This document shows, in pieces, positions 52,568 through 60,389 of a DNA stretch of 60,522 nucleotides. The stretch's first letter is position 1; every line of letters starts with the position of its first letter. The position numbers were made by a program, and so were the translations under genes. The notes under the pieces were generated by a model. The model had not been told where the DNA came from. It saw nothing but the letters and a program-made list of their open reading frames with translations, and made no database searches. Source of the stretch: Actinoplanes utahensis (GTDB taxonomy: Bacteria; Actinomycetota; Actinomycetes; Mycobacteriales; Micromonosporaceae); NCBI RefSeq assembly GCF_016862455.1, contig NZ_BOMZ01000055.1:1-60522 (forward strand). The letters are read 5' to 3'.

Positions 52568-52605
52568 GGGGCCATCCTGGGGCCATGGGGCCATAGCGGG
52601 GCCAT
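52568..52605 (+). repeat. GGGGCCAT direct repeats near attR
   Basis: GGGGCCAT at 52568-52575, 52579-52586, 52587-52594 and 52598-52605 (steps 11, 8, 11 bp), about 90 bp inside attR. Same octamer and orientation as the two copies beside attL. Confidence 0.6.
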
Positions 52606-52692
52606 CGAATGTCGCCCAATGTTGCCCACCGTTGGCCATCAGCGCCTATATATAAGGCCAGGCCAACGCCGCCCCGGTGGTCGTGACCTTGA

Positions 52693-52729
52693 GGGCGGCG
52701 GACGAGCCGGCCTGTACGCCGGATTCTGT
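52693..52729. repeat. attR core, 37 bp, overlapping the rnpB 3' end
   Basis: Identical to attL (38950-38986). Bases 52701-52729 are the 3' terminal part of rnpB, including the P1 3' strand. The first mismatch lies at 52730. Confidence 0.9.
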
Positions 52730-53099
52730 GGCCGGTGTGAGTCACCGGTGGCGGCCATCCATCTAGGCCTGCCGTTGCCGGCAGGCTCGAGCAGCCTACC
52801 CGCAGGCTCGGGCGAGCAGCCCTCGAACGCCTGCGCCGGCCGGTGCCTTGCGGCGCCGGCCTTGCTTGGCCTTGCTCCGGGTGGGGTTTACCGAGCCACC
52901 CCGGTCACCCGGGGTGCTGGTGAGCTCTTACCTCACCGTTTCACCCTTACCCTCCCCGAAGGGAGGGCGGTCTGTTTTCTGTGGCACTTTCCCGCGGGTC
53001 GCCCCGGGTTGCCGTTAACAACCACCCTGCTCTGCGGAGTCCGGACGTTCCTCGGCGACGCCCCGGAAGGCGTCGACGCGGCCGCCCAGCCGACTCGTC
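52701..53099 (-). ncRNA. rnpB: RNase P RNA, bacterial class A
   Basis: About 400 nt. 5' strand GACGAGTCGGC (near 53099) pairs with GCCGGCTCGTC at the 3' end, forming P1. Conserved core segments on the minus strand: GAGGAACGTCCGGACTCC, CAGAGCAGGGTG, CCACAGAAAACAGACCGCC, AAGGGTGAAACGGTG, GTAAACCCCACCCGGAGCAA, TTCGAGGGCTGCTCGCCCGA, CCTAGATGGATGGCCG, CACAGAATCCGGCGTACAGG. Both ends are estimates within a few bases. Catalytic RNA for tRNA 5' maturation. Its 3' end is the integration site of the AICE. Confidence 0.95.
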
Positions 53100-53434
53100 C
53101 GTCGCCCCGCAATCCTACGTGCCGCCCGGATCACCCACGCCGGGGCCGCCCATCCGGCCGGCGCTGGGCGAGGGACGGGGGCGCGCCGGTTCCGGTCGGC
53201 TGGTTCTCAGGGCTGACCCTGCCGGCCGATTGCGTGCCCGCCGGTTGTCGATCTTGCGCGGTTGTGGTGCATCGGTTCGCCCGAAACTCACTAGATCTCG
53301 CGCGTACGGGGTGGATCCGTCGCGGACGGGGTGGGAGGCGGTGGGGCGGGGAGATCGACGGGCTGGGGTGAGAGGCGGGGCGGTGGGGAGATCAACGGGC
53401 CGGGTGGGTGGGGAGGACGTAGATTCACGGGATC
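53100..53434. other. rnpB promoter region and spacer
   Basis: TAGGAT on the minus strand at 53112-53117 is a plausible -10 for rnpB. A 22-bp segment at 53196-53217 matches 5111-5132 with one mismatch. No gene seen. Confidence 0.45.
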
Positions 53435-54202
53435 ATGGATTTCTCGCACATCGTGTTGCTGGTCGTGGCGGGGGTGGCGGCGGGAGGCGTCAACGCCGTC
53501 GCCGGGGGTGGGTCGCTGATCACGTTCCCGAGCCTGATCGCGACCGGGTTGCCGTCGGTCGAGGCGAACGTCACCAATTCGGTCTCCGTCTTTCCCGGGT
53601 ACGTGTCCAGTGTCTTCGGGAGCCGGGCCGATCTCGCGGGGCAGGGTGGCCGGGTCCGGGCGACGCTGCCGGCGGCGATGGTGGGGTCGGCGGCGGGGTG
53701 TGCGCTGCTGCTGCTCACGCCGGCCCGGGCGTTCGAGATCGTGGTGCCGTTCCTGGTGCTCGGGGCGGCGGGGACGCTGGCGTTCCAGGAACGGCTGCGC
53801 GGGCTGGTGGGACATCCGCGGGCGATGTCACCGCGGCGGGCTGCGGTGACGTTACAGCTGGTGGTCTTCCTGGGGGCGGTTTACGGCGGGTATTTCGGGG
53901 CTGCGCTCGGAGTGATGTACGTGGCGGCGCTCGCGTTGATCCTCGATGAGCCGCTGAAGCGGATCAACGCGATGAAGAACGTGCTGTCGGCCACGGTCGG
54001 GCTGGTGACGCTGGTGGTCTTCGCGGCGTTCGCGCGGGTCGAATGGGGTGCGGTGGCGGTTCTCGCGCCGGCGACCGTCGTGGGCGGGTACGTGGGGGCG
54101 CGTCTCGCCCGGCGCCTGCCGCAACGGGTTCTGAAACACCTCATCGTCACGTTCGGTACGGCCATCGGGCTCGTTCTCTTCTACCGCGCGTTCCTCGGCT
54201 GA
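53435..54202 (+). CDS. TauE/SafE (TSUP) membrane transporter
   Basis: 255 aa, ATG start, GGGAGG about 15 nt upstream. Around eight transmembrane helices; the family's repeated motif is seen as GGVNAVAGGGSLITFPSLIA near the N-terminus and YGGYFGAALGVMYVAALALI in the middle, KNVLSATVGLVTLVVFA later. The family exports sulfite, taurine or related organosulfonates; no substrate clue nearby. Confidence 0.93.
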   Translation: MDFSHIVLLVVAGVAAGGVNAVAGGGSLITFPSLIATGLPSVEANVTNSVSVFPGYVSSVFGSRADLAGQGGRVRATLPAAMVGSAAGCALLLLTPARAFEIVVPFLVLGAAGTLAFQERLRGLVGHPRAMSPRRAAVTLQLVVFLGAVYGGYFGAALGVMYVAALALILDEPLKRINAMKNVLSATVGLVTLVVFAAFARVEWGAVAVLAPATVVGGYVGARLARRLPQRVLKHLIVTFGTAIGLVLFYRAFLG

Positions 54203-54445
54203 CGCTGGGTCATCGGCCGGCGGCCGGGCGGGGGGGGCGTGTCACTCCGAAGGGCGAATCTGCCGGCGGGCTGGGCCGGCTGACCGATCGCGGTCACGGC
54301 GTCTCGGTGGAGATCGTCGAGGACCACCATGCGGGACGATGGTCGCTGTCGGCCCCCGGGGGCCGGGTTCGACTCGCCGGGGCAGGGTGGCGGGGCCCGG
54401 GCGGGGCGGGGCGCGAGGACCGTACCGAATGATGGGTGTCGGGGT

Positions 54446-54835
54446 TCAGGCGAAGCCGGGAGCCGGTCGGCGGACGCCGCCGACCAGGGTGAGGAGGGTC
54501 TCCAGGGCGTCCTCCTCGTCGAGGCCGTGCAGGCTGCGGCAGGGGATCGCGCGCAGGGCCCGGGGCGCCTCGCAGATGTCCAGGCGGAGGGCCATCAAGC
54601 GGCCGGTCAGGGCGGGTGTGCGGATGATCAGCGCCCAGTCCTCGGCGGTGGCGCGATGCTCGCCGGAGAGCAGCAGGAGCACCGGGCCGGGGCTGCCGAG
54701 GCCGCCGGCGAGGCGGTGGGCGAAGGCGCGATCGGCGGGGTCGAGGCGGGTTTCGTGCCCGGCCGCGCGAAGCGATGTGTCGATCCATTGTGCCCAGGGT
54801 TCGTCGGCGGGCGAGTGGGAGACGAGGACCGGCAC
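54446..54835 (-). CDS. TIR-like domain protein
   Basis: 129 aa from GTG 54835 (GGA upstream); the frame stays open to 54997, giving up to 183 aa. VPVLVSHSPADEPWAQWIDT, LRAAGHETRLDPADRAFAHR, GPVLLLLSGEHRATAEDWAL match the strand-helix pattern of bacterial TIR domains (SYxxxDxxWAxxI, then LxxxG). The catalytic Glu of NADase TIRs is not clearly placed. No partner domain. Divergent from the GAPDH-like gene with a shared operator. Confidence 0.6.
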   Translation of the reverse strand: MPVLVSHSPADEPWAQWIDTSLRAAGHETRLDPADRAFAHRLAGGLGSPGPVLLLLSGEHRATAEDWALIIRTPALTGRLMALRLDICEAPRALRAIPCRSLHGLDEEDALETLLTLVGGVRRPAPGFA

Positions 54836-54917
54836 GTTTCCAGCATGCCGGACGGGCGTCCACTGTGCTCGTAGGGGTTCGACGATCGTCTCTGGGGCGG
54901 TGTGAGAATGTCGTGCG

Positions 54918-54945
54918 TTGACGTGCAAGTTGCACGACTCATAGT
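54918..54945 (+). promoter_or_regulatory. Promoter with an internal palindrome for the gap-like gene
   Basis: TTGACG (54918-54923), 16-bp spacer, CATAGT (54940-54945). The spacer contains CGTGCAAGTTGCACG (54922-54936), a perfect 7-1-7 palindrome, so a repressor bound here would block the polymerase. It also lies upstream of the divergent TIR-like gene. Confidence 0.55.
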
Positions 54946-55039
54946 GTCGGAGTCGTGACGCCGGGTGGACCCTTGTGAGGCGGGGGAACCAAGTCACGGG
55001 GGAATTGCGGACAAAGCATCTCGAATCGAGGAGCGCTCG

Positions 55040-56098
55040 ATGACTGTCGCGATCGGGATCAACGGGCTCGGGCGGATCGGCCGTAGCTTGACCCGGATCG
55101 TGGCCTCCGTGCCAAATCCCGGTGTGGAGATCGCCGCGGTGAACGACATCGCGTCGACCGACAAGCTGGCCTATGGCCTGCGCCGGGACAGCATCCGGGG
55201 ATCATTCCCGGGCACGGTGGTCGCGCGGGGAGACCATCTGGTGGTGAACGACCACGCGATCCGGACATTCCACCACGAGCGACCGGAGCGGATACCGTGG
55301 GCCGATCACGGGGTCGACGTGGTCATCGAGGCCACCGGGCGGTTCCGGGCCGGCACCACGGCCCGTAAGCACATCACGCACGGTGGCGCGCGCAAGGTGG
55401 TGATCAGCGCCTCGGCTGACGACCCGGACGCGTTCCTGGTCGTCGGCGTCAATCATCTGAGCTACGACCCGGTGTCGCACGACGTCGTCTCGCCGGCCTC
55501 GTGCGGGGTCAACGCGCTGACCGTGATGGCCAAGGTGCTGCTCGACCGGTTCGGGTTACGGTCGGTCAACACCTCGGTGATGCTGGCGGCCCAGGGCTGG
55601 CAGCGGGTGCAGGACTCGGCGGTGGACACGTCGCGTGACGACCCACGGCTGGGCCGGGCCGTCGGCGACAGCATCATCCCGCACAACTACGTGGTCGGTG
55701 ACCTGGTGCGGGTGGCGCTGCCGGAGATCGGGGAGATGCGGTACAGCTACTACTGCGTGCCGACGCCGGTGGGCTCGCTGGCCGAGCTGTCCGGGCAGAC
55801 CGACCGTCCGGTGACCGTCGAGGAGGTCAACCGGGCGATGGCGGAGGCGGCGTCGGGGCCACTGCGCGGCATCCTGGCGTACGACCCGGACCCGACCGTG
55901 TCGATCGACGTGAAGAACAATCCGGCGTCCTGCCTCTTCGACCCGTCCGGCACGCAGGCCACCGCGGACGGCGGAATCAAGGTGCGCGGCTGGTTCGACA
56001 ACGAGTGGGGCTTCTCCAACCGGCTGCTCGACCTGGCGCGTCTGGTGGGCGAACGTTTACCCGTCCCGTCCACCCGGATCAGCTGGAGTGTGGCCTAA
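55040..56098 (+). CDS. Divergent glyceraldehyde-3-phosphate dehydrogenase-like protein
   Basis: 352 aa from ATG 55040, GGAG 6 nt upstream. NAD-binding Rossmann start IGINGLGRIGRSLTRIVASV, EATGRFR, catalytic-type Cys155 in SPASCGVNALTVMAKVL, and the GAPDH ending WFDNEWGFSNRLLDLA. But the HAYTNDQ motif is replaced by MLAAQGWQ, so the catalytic His is Met, and the substrate-binding STGAAKA and RVPT motifs read NYVVGDL and CVPTPVG. The normal phosphate-binding Arg and His are missing. Probably not glycolytic; substrate unknown. Confidence 0.85.
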   Translation: MTVAIGINGLGRIGRSLTRIVASVPNPGVEIAAVNDIASTDKLAYGLRRDSIRGSFPGTVVARGDHLVVNDHAIRTFHHERPERIPWADHGVDVVIEATGRFRAGTTARKHITHGGARKVVISASADDPDAFLVVGVNHLSYDPVSHDVVSPASCGVNALTVMAKVLLDRFGLRSVNTSVMLAAQGWQRVQDSAVDTSRDDPRLGRAVGDSIIPHNYVVGDLVRVALPEIGEMRYSYYCVPTPVGSLAELSGQTDRPVTVEEVNRAMAEAASGPLRGILAYDPDPTVSIDVKNNPASCLFDPSGTQATADGGIKVRGWFDNEWGFSNRLLDLARLVGERLPVPSTRISWSVA

Positions 56099-56150
56099 GG
56101 GCTTATCCGGTGGCTCGCCTCGCACTTGGGCGATCCACCGGATAAGCCCT
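56098..56150. repeat. Palindromic mini-element, copy 2
   Basis: Arms 56098-56113 (AGGGCTTATCCGGTGG) and 56135-56150, perfect 16-bp stem; loop holds CTCGCCTCGCACTTGGGCGAT-like sequence as in copy 1. Abuts the gap-like stop. Stem bases differ from copy 1 in pairs (CTTATCC/GGATAAG against CTTGTCC/GGACAAG). Confidence 0.85.
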
Positions 56151-56162
56151 AGGCTCCGAACC

Positions 56163-57059
56163 ATGATCGACTTGTCGGACGTGCGGGCGGCGGCGAAACG
56201 CATCGACGGACGGATCCGCCGTACGCCGGTGGTTCAGGCCGGGCCGGACCTGTGGTTCAAGCTCGAGTACCTCCAGCATGCGGGCTCGTTCAAGACGCGT
56301 GGCATGTTCAACCGGATCCTCAGCGCGGACGTGCCCGCCGCCGGGGTGGTCGCGGCGTCCGGGGGGAACGCGGGGCTGGCGGCCGCCTATGCGGCGCGCG
56401 AGCTCGGGGTGCCGGCCGAGGTGTTCGTGCCGGAGACGGCGCCCGCGGTGAAGGTGGCGAAACTCGGCAAACTCGGTGCGCGGGTCGTGCAGTCGGGGTC
56501 GGAGTACGCGGAGGCGTACACCGCCGCGATGAAGCGGGTCGAGGAGTCGGGGGCGCTGTTCTGTCACGCGTACGACGATCCGGCGATGGTCGCGGGCAAC
56601 GGCACGATCGCGCTGGAGCTGGCGGAGTTCGACACGGTGCTGGTGGCGGTCGGCGGCGGCGGCCTGCTGGCCGGTCTGATCTCCGGAGACGTCCGGACCG
56701 TCGCGGTGGAGCCGGAAGGCGCATGTGCCCTCCATGCCGCGCTGGCAGCGGGCGAACCGGTCGACGTGCCGGTCGGTGGCGTCGCCGCCGACTCCCTCGG
56801 CGCCCGGCGCATCGGCGGCATCGCCTTCGAGATGGCGGTCGCGACCCGGGTCGGCTCGCTCCTCGTCACTGACGCGGCGATCGTCGACGCCCGCCGGAGA
56901 CTGTGGGACGACTACCGGATCGTGGTCGAGCACGGCACCGCCGCCGCCTACGCCGCCCTGCTCTCCGGCGCCTACCGGCCCGAACCCGGCGAGAAGGTCG
57001 CCGTGCTGCTGTGCGGCGCCAACACCGATCCGTCGGATCTGAGCGTGGCCACCTCATGA
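56163..57059 (+). CDS. Threonine/serine dehydratase-like PLP enzyme
   Basis: 298 aa, ATG start. Fold-type II PLP enzyme: Lys44 in HAGSFKTRGMFN binds PLP; SGGNAGLAAAYAARELGV substrate loop; phosphate loop VGGGGLLAGL; C-terminal LLCGANTD. Length fits catabolic serine/threonine dehydratase or racemase without an ACT domain. In some organisms such enzymes are serine racemases. Specific substrate not decided. Confidence 0.88.
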   Translation: MIDLSDVRAAAKRIDGRIRRTPVVQAGPDLWFKLEYLQHAGSFKTRGMFNRILSADVPAAGVVAASGGNAGLAAAYAARELGVPAEVFVPETAPAVKVAKLGKLGARVVQSGSEYAEAYTAAMKRVEESGALFCHAYDDPAMVAGNGTIALELAEFDTVLVAVGGGGLLAGLISGDVRTVAVEPEGACALHAALAAGEPVDVPVGGVAADSLGARRIGGIAFEMAVATRVGSLLVTDAAIVDARRRLWDDYRIVVEHGTAAAYAALLSGAYRPEPGEKVAVLLCGANTDPSDLSVATS

Positions 57060-57112
57060 ACCGGCGCGTACGGTCGATCCGTACTTGAAGCGTCAAGTGC
57101 AGAGGAGAGGGC

Positions 57113-57721
57113 ATGCCGGTTCGTACTCGCGTCACCGTTCCGCTGGAGTTCGCCGACGGGTTCCGCACGACCGCGGAGGTGATCACCTTCCACGGGCTGG
57201 CCGACGGCAAGGAGCACCTCGCGATCGCCCTCGGTGACGTGGCGGGCACCGAGGTGCCGCTGGTGCGGCTGCACTCCGAGTGCATGACCGGCGACGTCTT
57301 CGGCTCGCAGCGCTGCGACTGCGGCCCGCAGCTGCGCGAGGCCGTCGAGCGGATCGCCGAGACCGGTGGCTACCTGCTCTACCTGCGGCAGGAGGGTCGG
57401 GGCATCGGGCTGTACGCGAAGCTCGACGCCTACGCCCTGCAGGACCGCGGCATGGACACCTACGAGGCGAACCGGGCGCTCGGGCACGCCGACGACGAGC
57501 GGGACTACACCGCCGCCGCGCAGATGCTCACCGGGCTCGGCGCCGGTGTCGTCGACCTGCTCACCAACAACCCGGACAAGTCCCGCCAGCTGCGCGACCT
57601 GGGCGTCGAGGTGCGCGCGGTCCGGCCGACGGGGGTGCACGCGTCCCCGGCGAACGTGCGCTACCTGCAGGCCAAGGTGACCCACACCCAGCACACGATC
57701 GATCTGGCCCCGGCGTCCTGA
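57113..57721 (+). CDS. ribA: GTP cyclohydrolase II
   Basis: 202 aa, ATG, preceded by AGAGGAGAGG. First step of riboflavin synthesis from GTP. Zinc Cys residues in HSECMTGDVFGSQRCDCGPQ, GYLLYLRQEGRGIGLYAKLD with catalytic Arg/Glu, LTNNPDKSRQLRDLGVEV. The RibB domain is not fused. No FMN riboswitch seen in the 53-bp leader. Confidence 0.95.
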   Translation: MPVRTRVTVPLEFADGFRTTAEVITFHGLADGKEHLAIALGDVAGTEVPLVRLHSECMTGDVFGSQRCDCGPQLREAVERIAETGGYLLYLRQEGRGIGLYAKLDAYALQDRGMDTYEANRALGHADDERDYTAAAQMLTGLGAGVVDLLTNNPDKSRQLRDLGVEVRAVRPTGVHASPANVRYLQAKVTHTQHTIDLAPAS

Positions 57722-57773
57722 GACTTTTTCCGGTAGCGGCTCAGTTTCCGGCCGTCCCGCCGAACGGGTAGGG

Positions 57774-58373
57774 GTGGGAATCGAGGGAGTGAATTCGCGC
57801 ATCGCGGATATCCAGAGCCGGATCCTCGCGCTGCAGGGCCGGCAGGTCACCACCACCGGGCCGGCCTCGGCTCAGCGGGCGACACCTGCCCAGGGGAGTT
57901 TCGCCAGTCAGCTCCGCAGCGCGATGGCGGCCGGCCAGCCCCAGTCCGCGGACCAGACCTACAAACTCAACGGCAAGGGCGTTCCCGAAGATCTCGTCGC
58001 GTACGGCAACGGCAAGATCCCGGAGAACGCCCTGGCCAAAGTCGGCGACAGCAGGCACAAGCTGTGGGCGCCGGCCGCCGAGTCGCTGAACCGGATGATC
58101 GAGGACGCCAAACGGGACGGGGTCAAGATCGGCATCACCGACTCGTACCGTCCGTACACCGAGCAGGTCGATCTGGCCCGGCGCAAGGGCCTCTACTCAC
58201 AGGGCGGGCTGGCGGCCAAGCCCGGCACCAGCGAACACGGCTGGGGCATGGCCACCGACCTGGACCTGAACGGGAAGGCGCTGTCCTGGATGCGCAAGAA
58301 CGCGGGCAACTACGGGTTCGTGGAGAGTGTTCCCCGGGAGTCGTGGCACTGGTCGTTCCGCCCGAAGAGCTGA
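57774..58373 (+). CDS. M15 (VanY/D-Ala-D-Ala carboxypeptidase) family peptidase
   Basis: 199 aa, GTG 57774; GTG 57792 (VNSRIADIQ) is an alternative start. N-terminal SRIADIQSRILALQ helix, a Ser/Gln linker, then the M15 catalytic domain: GITDSYRPYTEQVDLARRKG, SEHGWGMATDLDLNG with the zinc His/Asp, and SWHWSF with the last zinc His. No signal peptide. The IxxIQ helix start is reminiscent of flagellum-associated wall hydrolases, which would fit a zoosporic organism (inference). Confidence 0.85.
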   Translation: MGIEGVNSRIADIQSRILALQGRQVTTTGPASAQRATPAQGSFASQLRSAMAAGQPQSADQTYKLNGKGVPEDLVAYGNGKIPENALAKVGDSRHKLWAPAAESLNRMIEDAKRDGVKIGITDSYRPYTEQVDLARRKGLYSQGGLAAKPGTSEHGWGMATDLDLNGKALSWMRKNAGNYGFVESVPRESWHWSFRPKS

Positions 58374-58414
58374 GTGCGGCCGTCGGACGCGCCCGGACCC
58401 GGCACGCTGAGAAG

Positions 58415-59212
58415 TCAGACGCGGCAGAGGATCTCGCCGTGCGGGATGATCAGCCAGCCGTCCTGGTCGTCAGCCCACCGGCGCCAGCCGGCCGAGATCC
58501 GCTCCAGGTCCGTCGCCGTCGCCGCCCCCGTGCGCAGCGCCGTCGCCGCCATCTCCGACCTGAGCACCCGCTCCTGCCACATCCCGCCCCACCACTCCCG
58601 GTCCGCCGCGTCGGCGAAGCACCACACGCTCGCCGTCGCCGTGACATCGGTGAACCCCGCCGCCCGCGCCCACGACAGCAGCCGCCGCCCGGCATCCGGC
58701 TCGCCGCCGTTGCCGCGGGCCACCCGCTGGTACAGATCCAGCCACTCGTCCAGCTCCGGCACCTGCGGGAACCAGGTGAACGCCGCATAGTCGCTGTCCC
58801 GCGCCGCGACCACACCGCCCGGCTTCGTGACCCGGCGCATCTCCCGCAGCGCCGCGACCGGATCGGCCACGTGCTGCAGCACCTGGTGAGCGTGCACGAC
58901 ATCGAACGTGCCGTCCGCGAACTCCAGCGCGTGCACATCACCGACCGCGAAGTCGACGGTGCTCAGCCCGCGTCGCGCGATCTCGGCGCGAGCCAGGTCG
59001 AGGGCCGCCCCCGTCTGTTCCACAGCGGTCACCCGCCCGGGCGCCACCAGCTCCGCCAGCTCGGCCGTGATGGTGCCGGGCCCGCATCCGACGTCCAGCA
59101 GTGAAAATCCGGAGGAAAGATGCGGCAGCAGGTAGGCCGCCGAATTCTCTGCGGTGCGCCAGCGGTGCGAGCGCAAGACCGACTCGTGATGGCCGTGGGT
59201 GTAGGTCGTCAT
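58415..59212 (-). CDS. SAM-dependent methyltransferase (class I)
   Basis: 265 aa from ATG 59212; GTG 59221 three codons earlier is equally possible. Rossmann motif I LLDVGCGPGTITAELAEL, DVHALEFADGTFDVVHAHQV, VLQHVADPVAALREMRRVTK, PGGVVAARDSDY, typical of UbiE/COQ5-like small-molecule methyltransferases. Substrate unknown. Convergent with the M15 peptidase. Confidence 0.92.
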   Translation of the reverse strand: MTTYTHGHHESVLRSHRWRTAENSAAYLLPHLSSGFSLLDVGCGPGTITAELAELVAPGRVTAVEQTGAALDLARAEIARRGLSTVDFAVGDVHALEFADGTFDVVHAHQVLQHVADPVAALREMRRVTKPGGVVAARDSDYAAFTWFPQVPELDEWLDLYQRVARGNGGEPDAGRRLLSWARAAGFTDVTATASVWCFADAADREWWGGMWQERVLRSEMAATALRTGAATATDLERISAGWRRWADDQDGWLIIPHGEILCRV

Positions 59213-59314
59213 GGGACTCACGCTAGGCCTGTTGTCCTCAAATGTGGGATCATGTTCCCACTATTTGAACAACGCGATTTCTTTCTTCGCTGATCAGCAC
59301 GTACTTTGGTGCTC

Positions 59315-60340
59315 ATGAGGATCGGTATCGTCGGTGCGACGGGACAGGTGGGCGGCGTCATGCGCCGCATCCTGGCCGAGCGCCAGTTCCCTGTGACCCA
59401 GCTCCGGCTCTTCGCCTCCGCGCGCAGCGCGGGCCGCACCATCCCGTGGGGTGAGGGCGAGGTGACCGTCGAGGACACCGCCACGGCCGATTACTCCGGC
59501 CTCGACATCGTGCTCTTCTCCGCCGGCAAGGGCGGCTCCAAGGAGTTCGCGCCCCGGTTCGCCGAGGCCGGCGCGGTGATCATCGACAACTCGTCGGCGT
59601 ACCGGATGGACCCGGACGTCCCGCTCGTGGTCGCCGAGGTCAACCCGGACGCGGCCCGCGTCCGCCCCAAGGGCATCATCGCCAACCCGAACTGCACCAC
59701 CATGGCCGCCATGCCGGTGCTGCGCCCGCTGCACGACGAGGCCGGCCTGGTCAGCTTCATCGCCACCACCTACCAGGCGGTCGGCGGCGCCGGACTCGCC
59801 GGTGTGGCCGAGCTCGACGAGCAGATCAAGAAGGTCGCGGACCGGGCCACCGAGCTCACCCACGACGGGTCCGCGGTCGAGTTCCCCGAGTCCAAGGTCT
59901 TCCCGAAACCGATCGCGTTCAACGTGATCCCGCAGGCCGGCTCGTTCGTCGACGACGGCAGCTTCGAGACCGACGAGGAGCAGAAGCTCCGCAACGAGAG
60001 CCGCAAGATCCTCGGCCTGCCCGAGCTGCTGGTCTCCGGCACCTGCGTGCGCGTGCCCGTCTTCACCGGCCACTCCATCCAGGTCAACGCCCGGTTCAGT
60101 CGCCCGCTCAGCCCCGCGCGGGCGCGGGAGGTCCTGGCCTCCGCGCCCGGCGTCGAGCTGTCCGACGTGCCCACCCCGCTGCAGGCCGCCGGCCGCGACC
60201 CCTCCTATGTGGGCCGCTTCCGGGTCGACTCCACCGCGGAGAACGGTCTGTCGTTCTTCGTCTCCAACGACAACCTCCGCAAGGGCGCCGCGCTCAACGC
60301 CGTCCAGATCGCCGAGCTGATCGCCGCCGAGCTGCGCTGA
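59315..60340 (+). CDS. asd: Aspartate-semialdehyde dehydrogenase
   Basis: 341 aa from ATG 59315 (upstream TTG 59306 less likely). NADPH-dependent reduction of aspartyl phosphate, for lysine/diaminopimelate, threonine, methionine. MRIGIVGATGQVGGVM, FSAGKGGSKEFAP, catalytic Cys in NPNCTTMAAMPVL, QAVGGAGLAG, SGTCVRVPVFTGHS with His. Usually paired with lysC in actinobacteria, but the upstream gene here is unrelated. Confidence 0.96.
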   Translation: MRIGIVGATGQVGGVMRRILAERQFPVTQLRLFASARSAGRTIPWGEGEVTVEDTATADYSGLDIVLFSAGKGGSKEFAPRFAEAGAVIIDNSSAYRMDPDVPLVVAEVNPDAARVRPKGIIANPNCTTMAAMPVLRPLHDEAGLVSFIATTYQAVGGAGLAGVAELDEQIKKVADRATELTHDGSAVEFPESKVFPKPIAFNVIPQAGSFVDDGSFETDEEQKLRNESRKILGLPELLVSGTCVRVPVFTGHSIQVNARFSRPLSPARAREVLASAPGVELSDVPTPLQAAGRDPSYVGRFRVDSTAENGLSFFVSNDNLRKGAALNAVQIAELIAAELR

Positions 60341-60352
60341 CGCTCTCCCTGG

Positions 60353-60389
60353 AACGCCGCCCCGGTCACGGTCCGATCGGGGCGGCGTT
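60353..60389 (+). terminator. asd terminator
   Basis: AACGCCGCCCC (60353-60363) and GGGGCGGCGTT (60379-60389), perfect 11-bp stem followed by TTCC, 12 bp after the asd stop. The remaining bases to 60522 show no supported gene. Confidence 0.8.

Larger units (their letters stand above)
38950..52729. mobile_element. Actinomycete integrative and conjugative element (AICE) in rnpB
   Basis: About 13.8 kb between two copies of a perfect 37-bp direct repeat. It carries a tyrosine integrase next to attL, a small HTH excisionase, a RepSA-type initiator, a TraB/FtsK-type pump, DUF2637 and DUF3970 proteins, a Pra-like activator and a GntR repressor: the complete AICE set as in pSAM2. Accessory genes are an orphan cytosine methyltransferase, a HIT-XRE fusion and a low-GC membrane protein near attR. 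No obvious defects in int, rep or tra, so it looks functional. Confidence 0.9.

Noticed and set aside
57060..57112. FMN riboswitch before ribA
   Set aside because: The leader is only about 50 bp and shows none of the RFN-element motifs.
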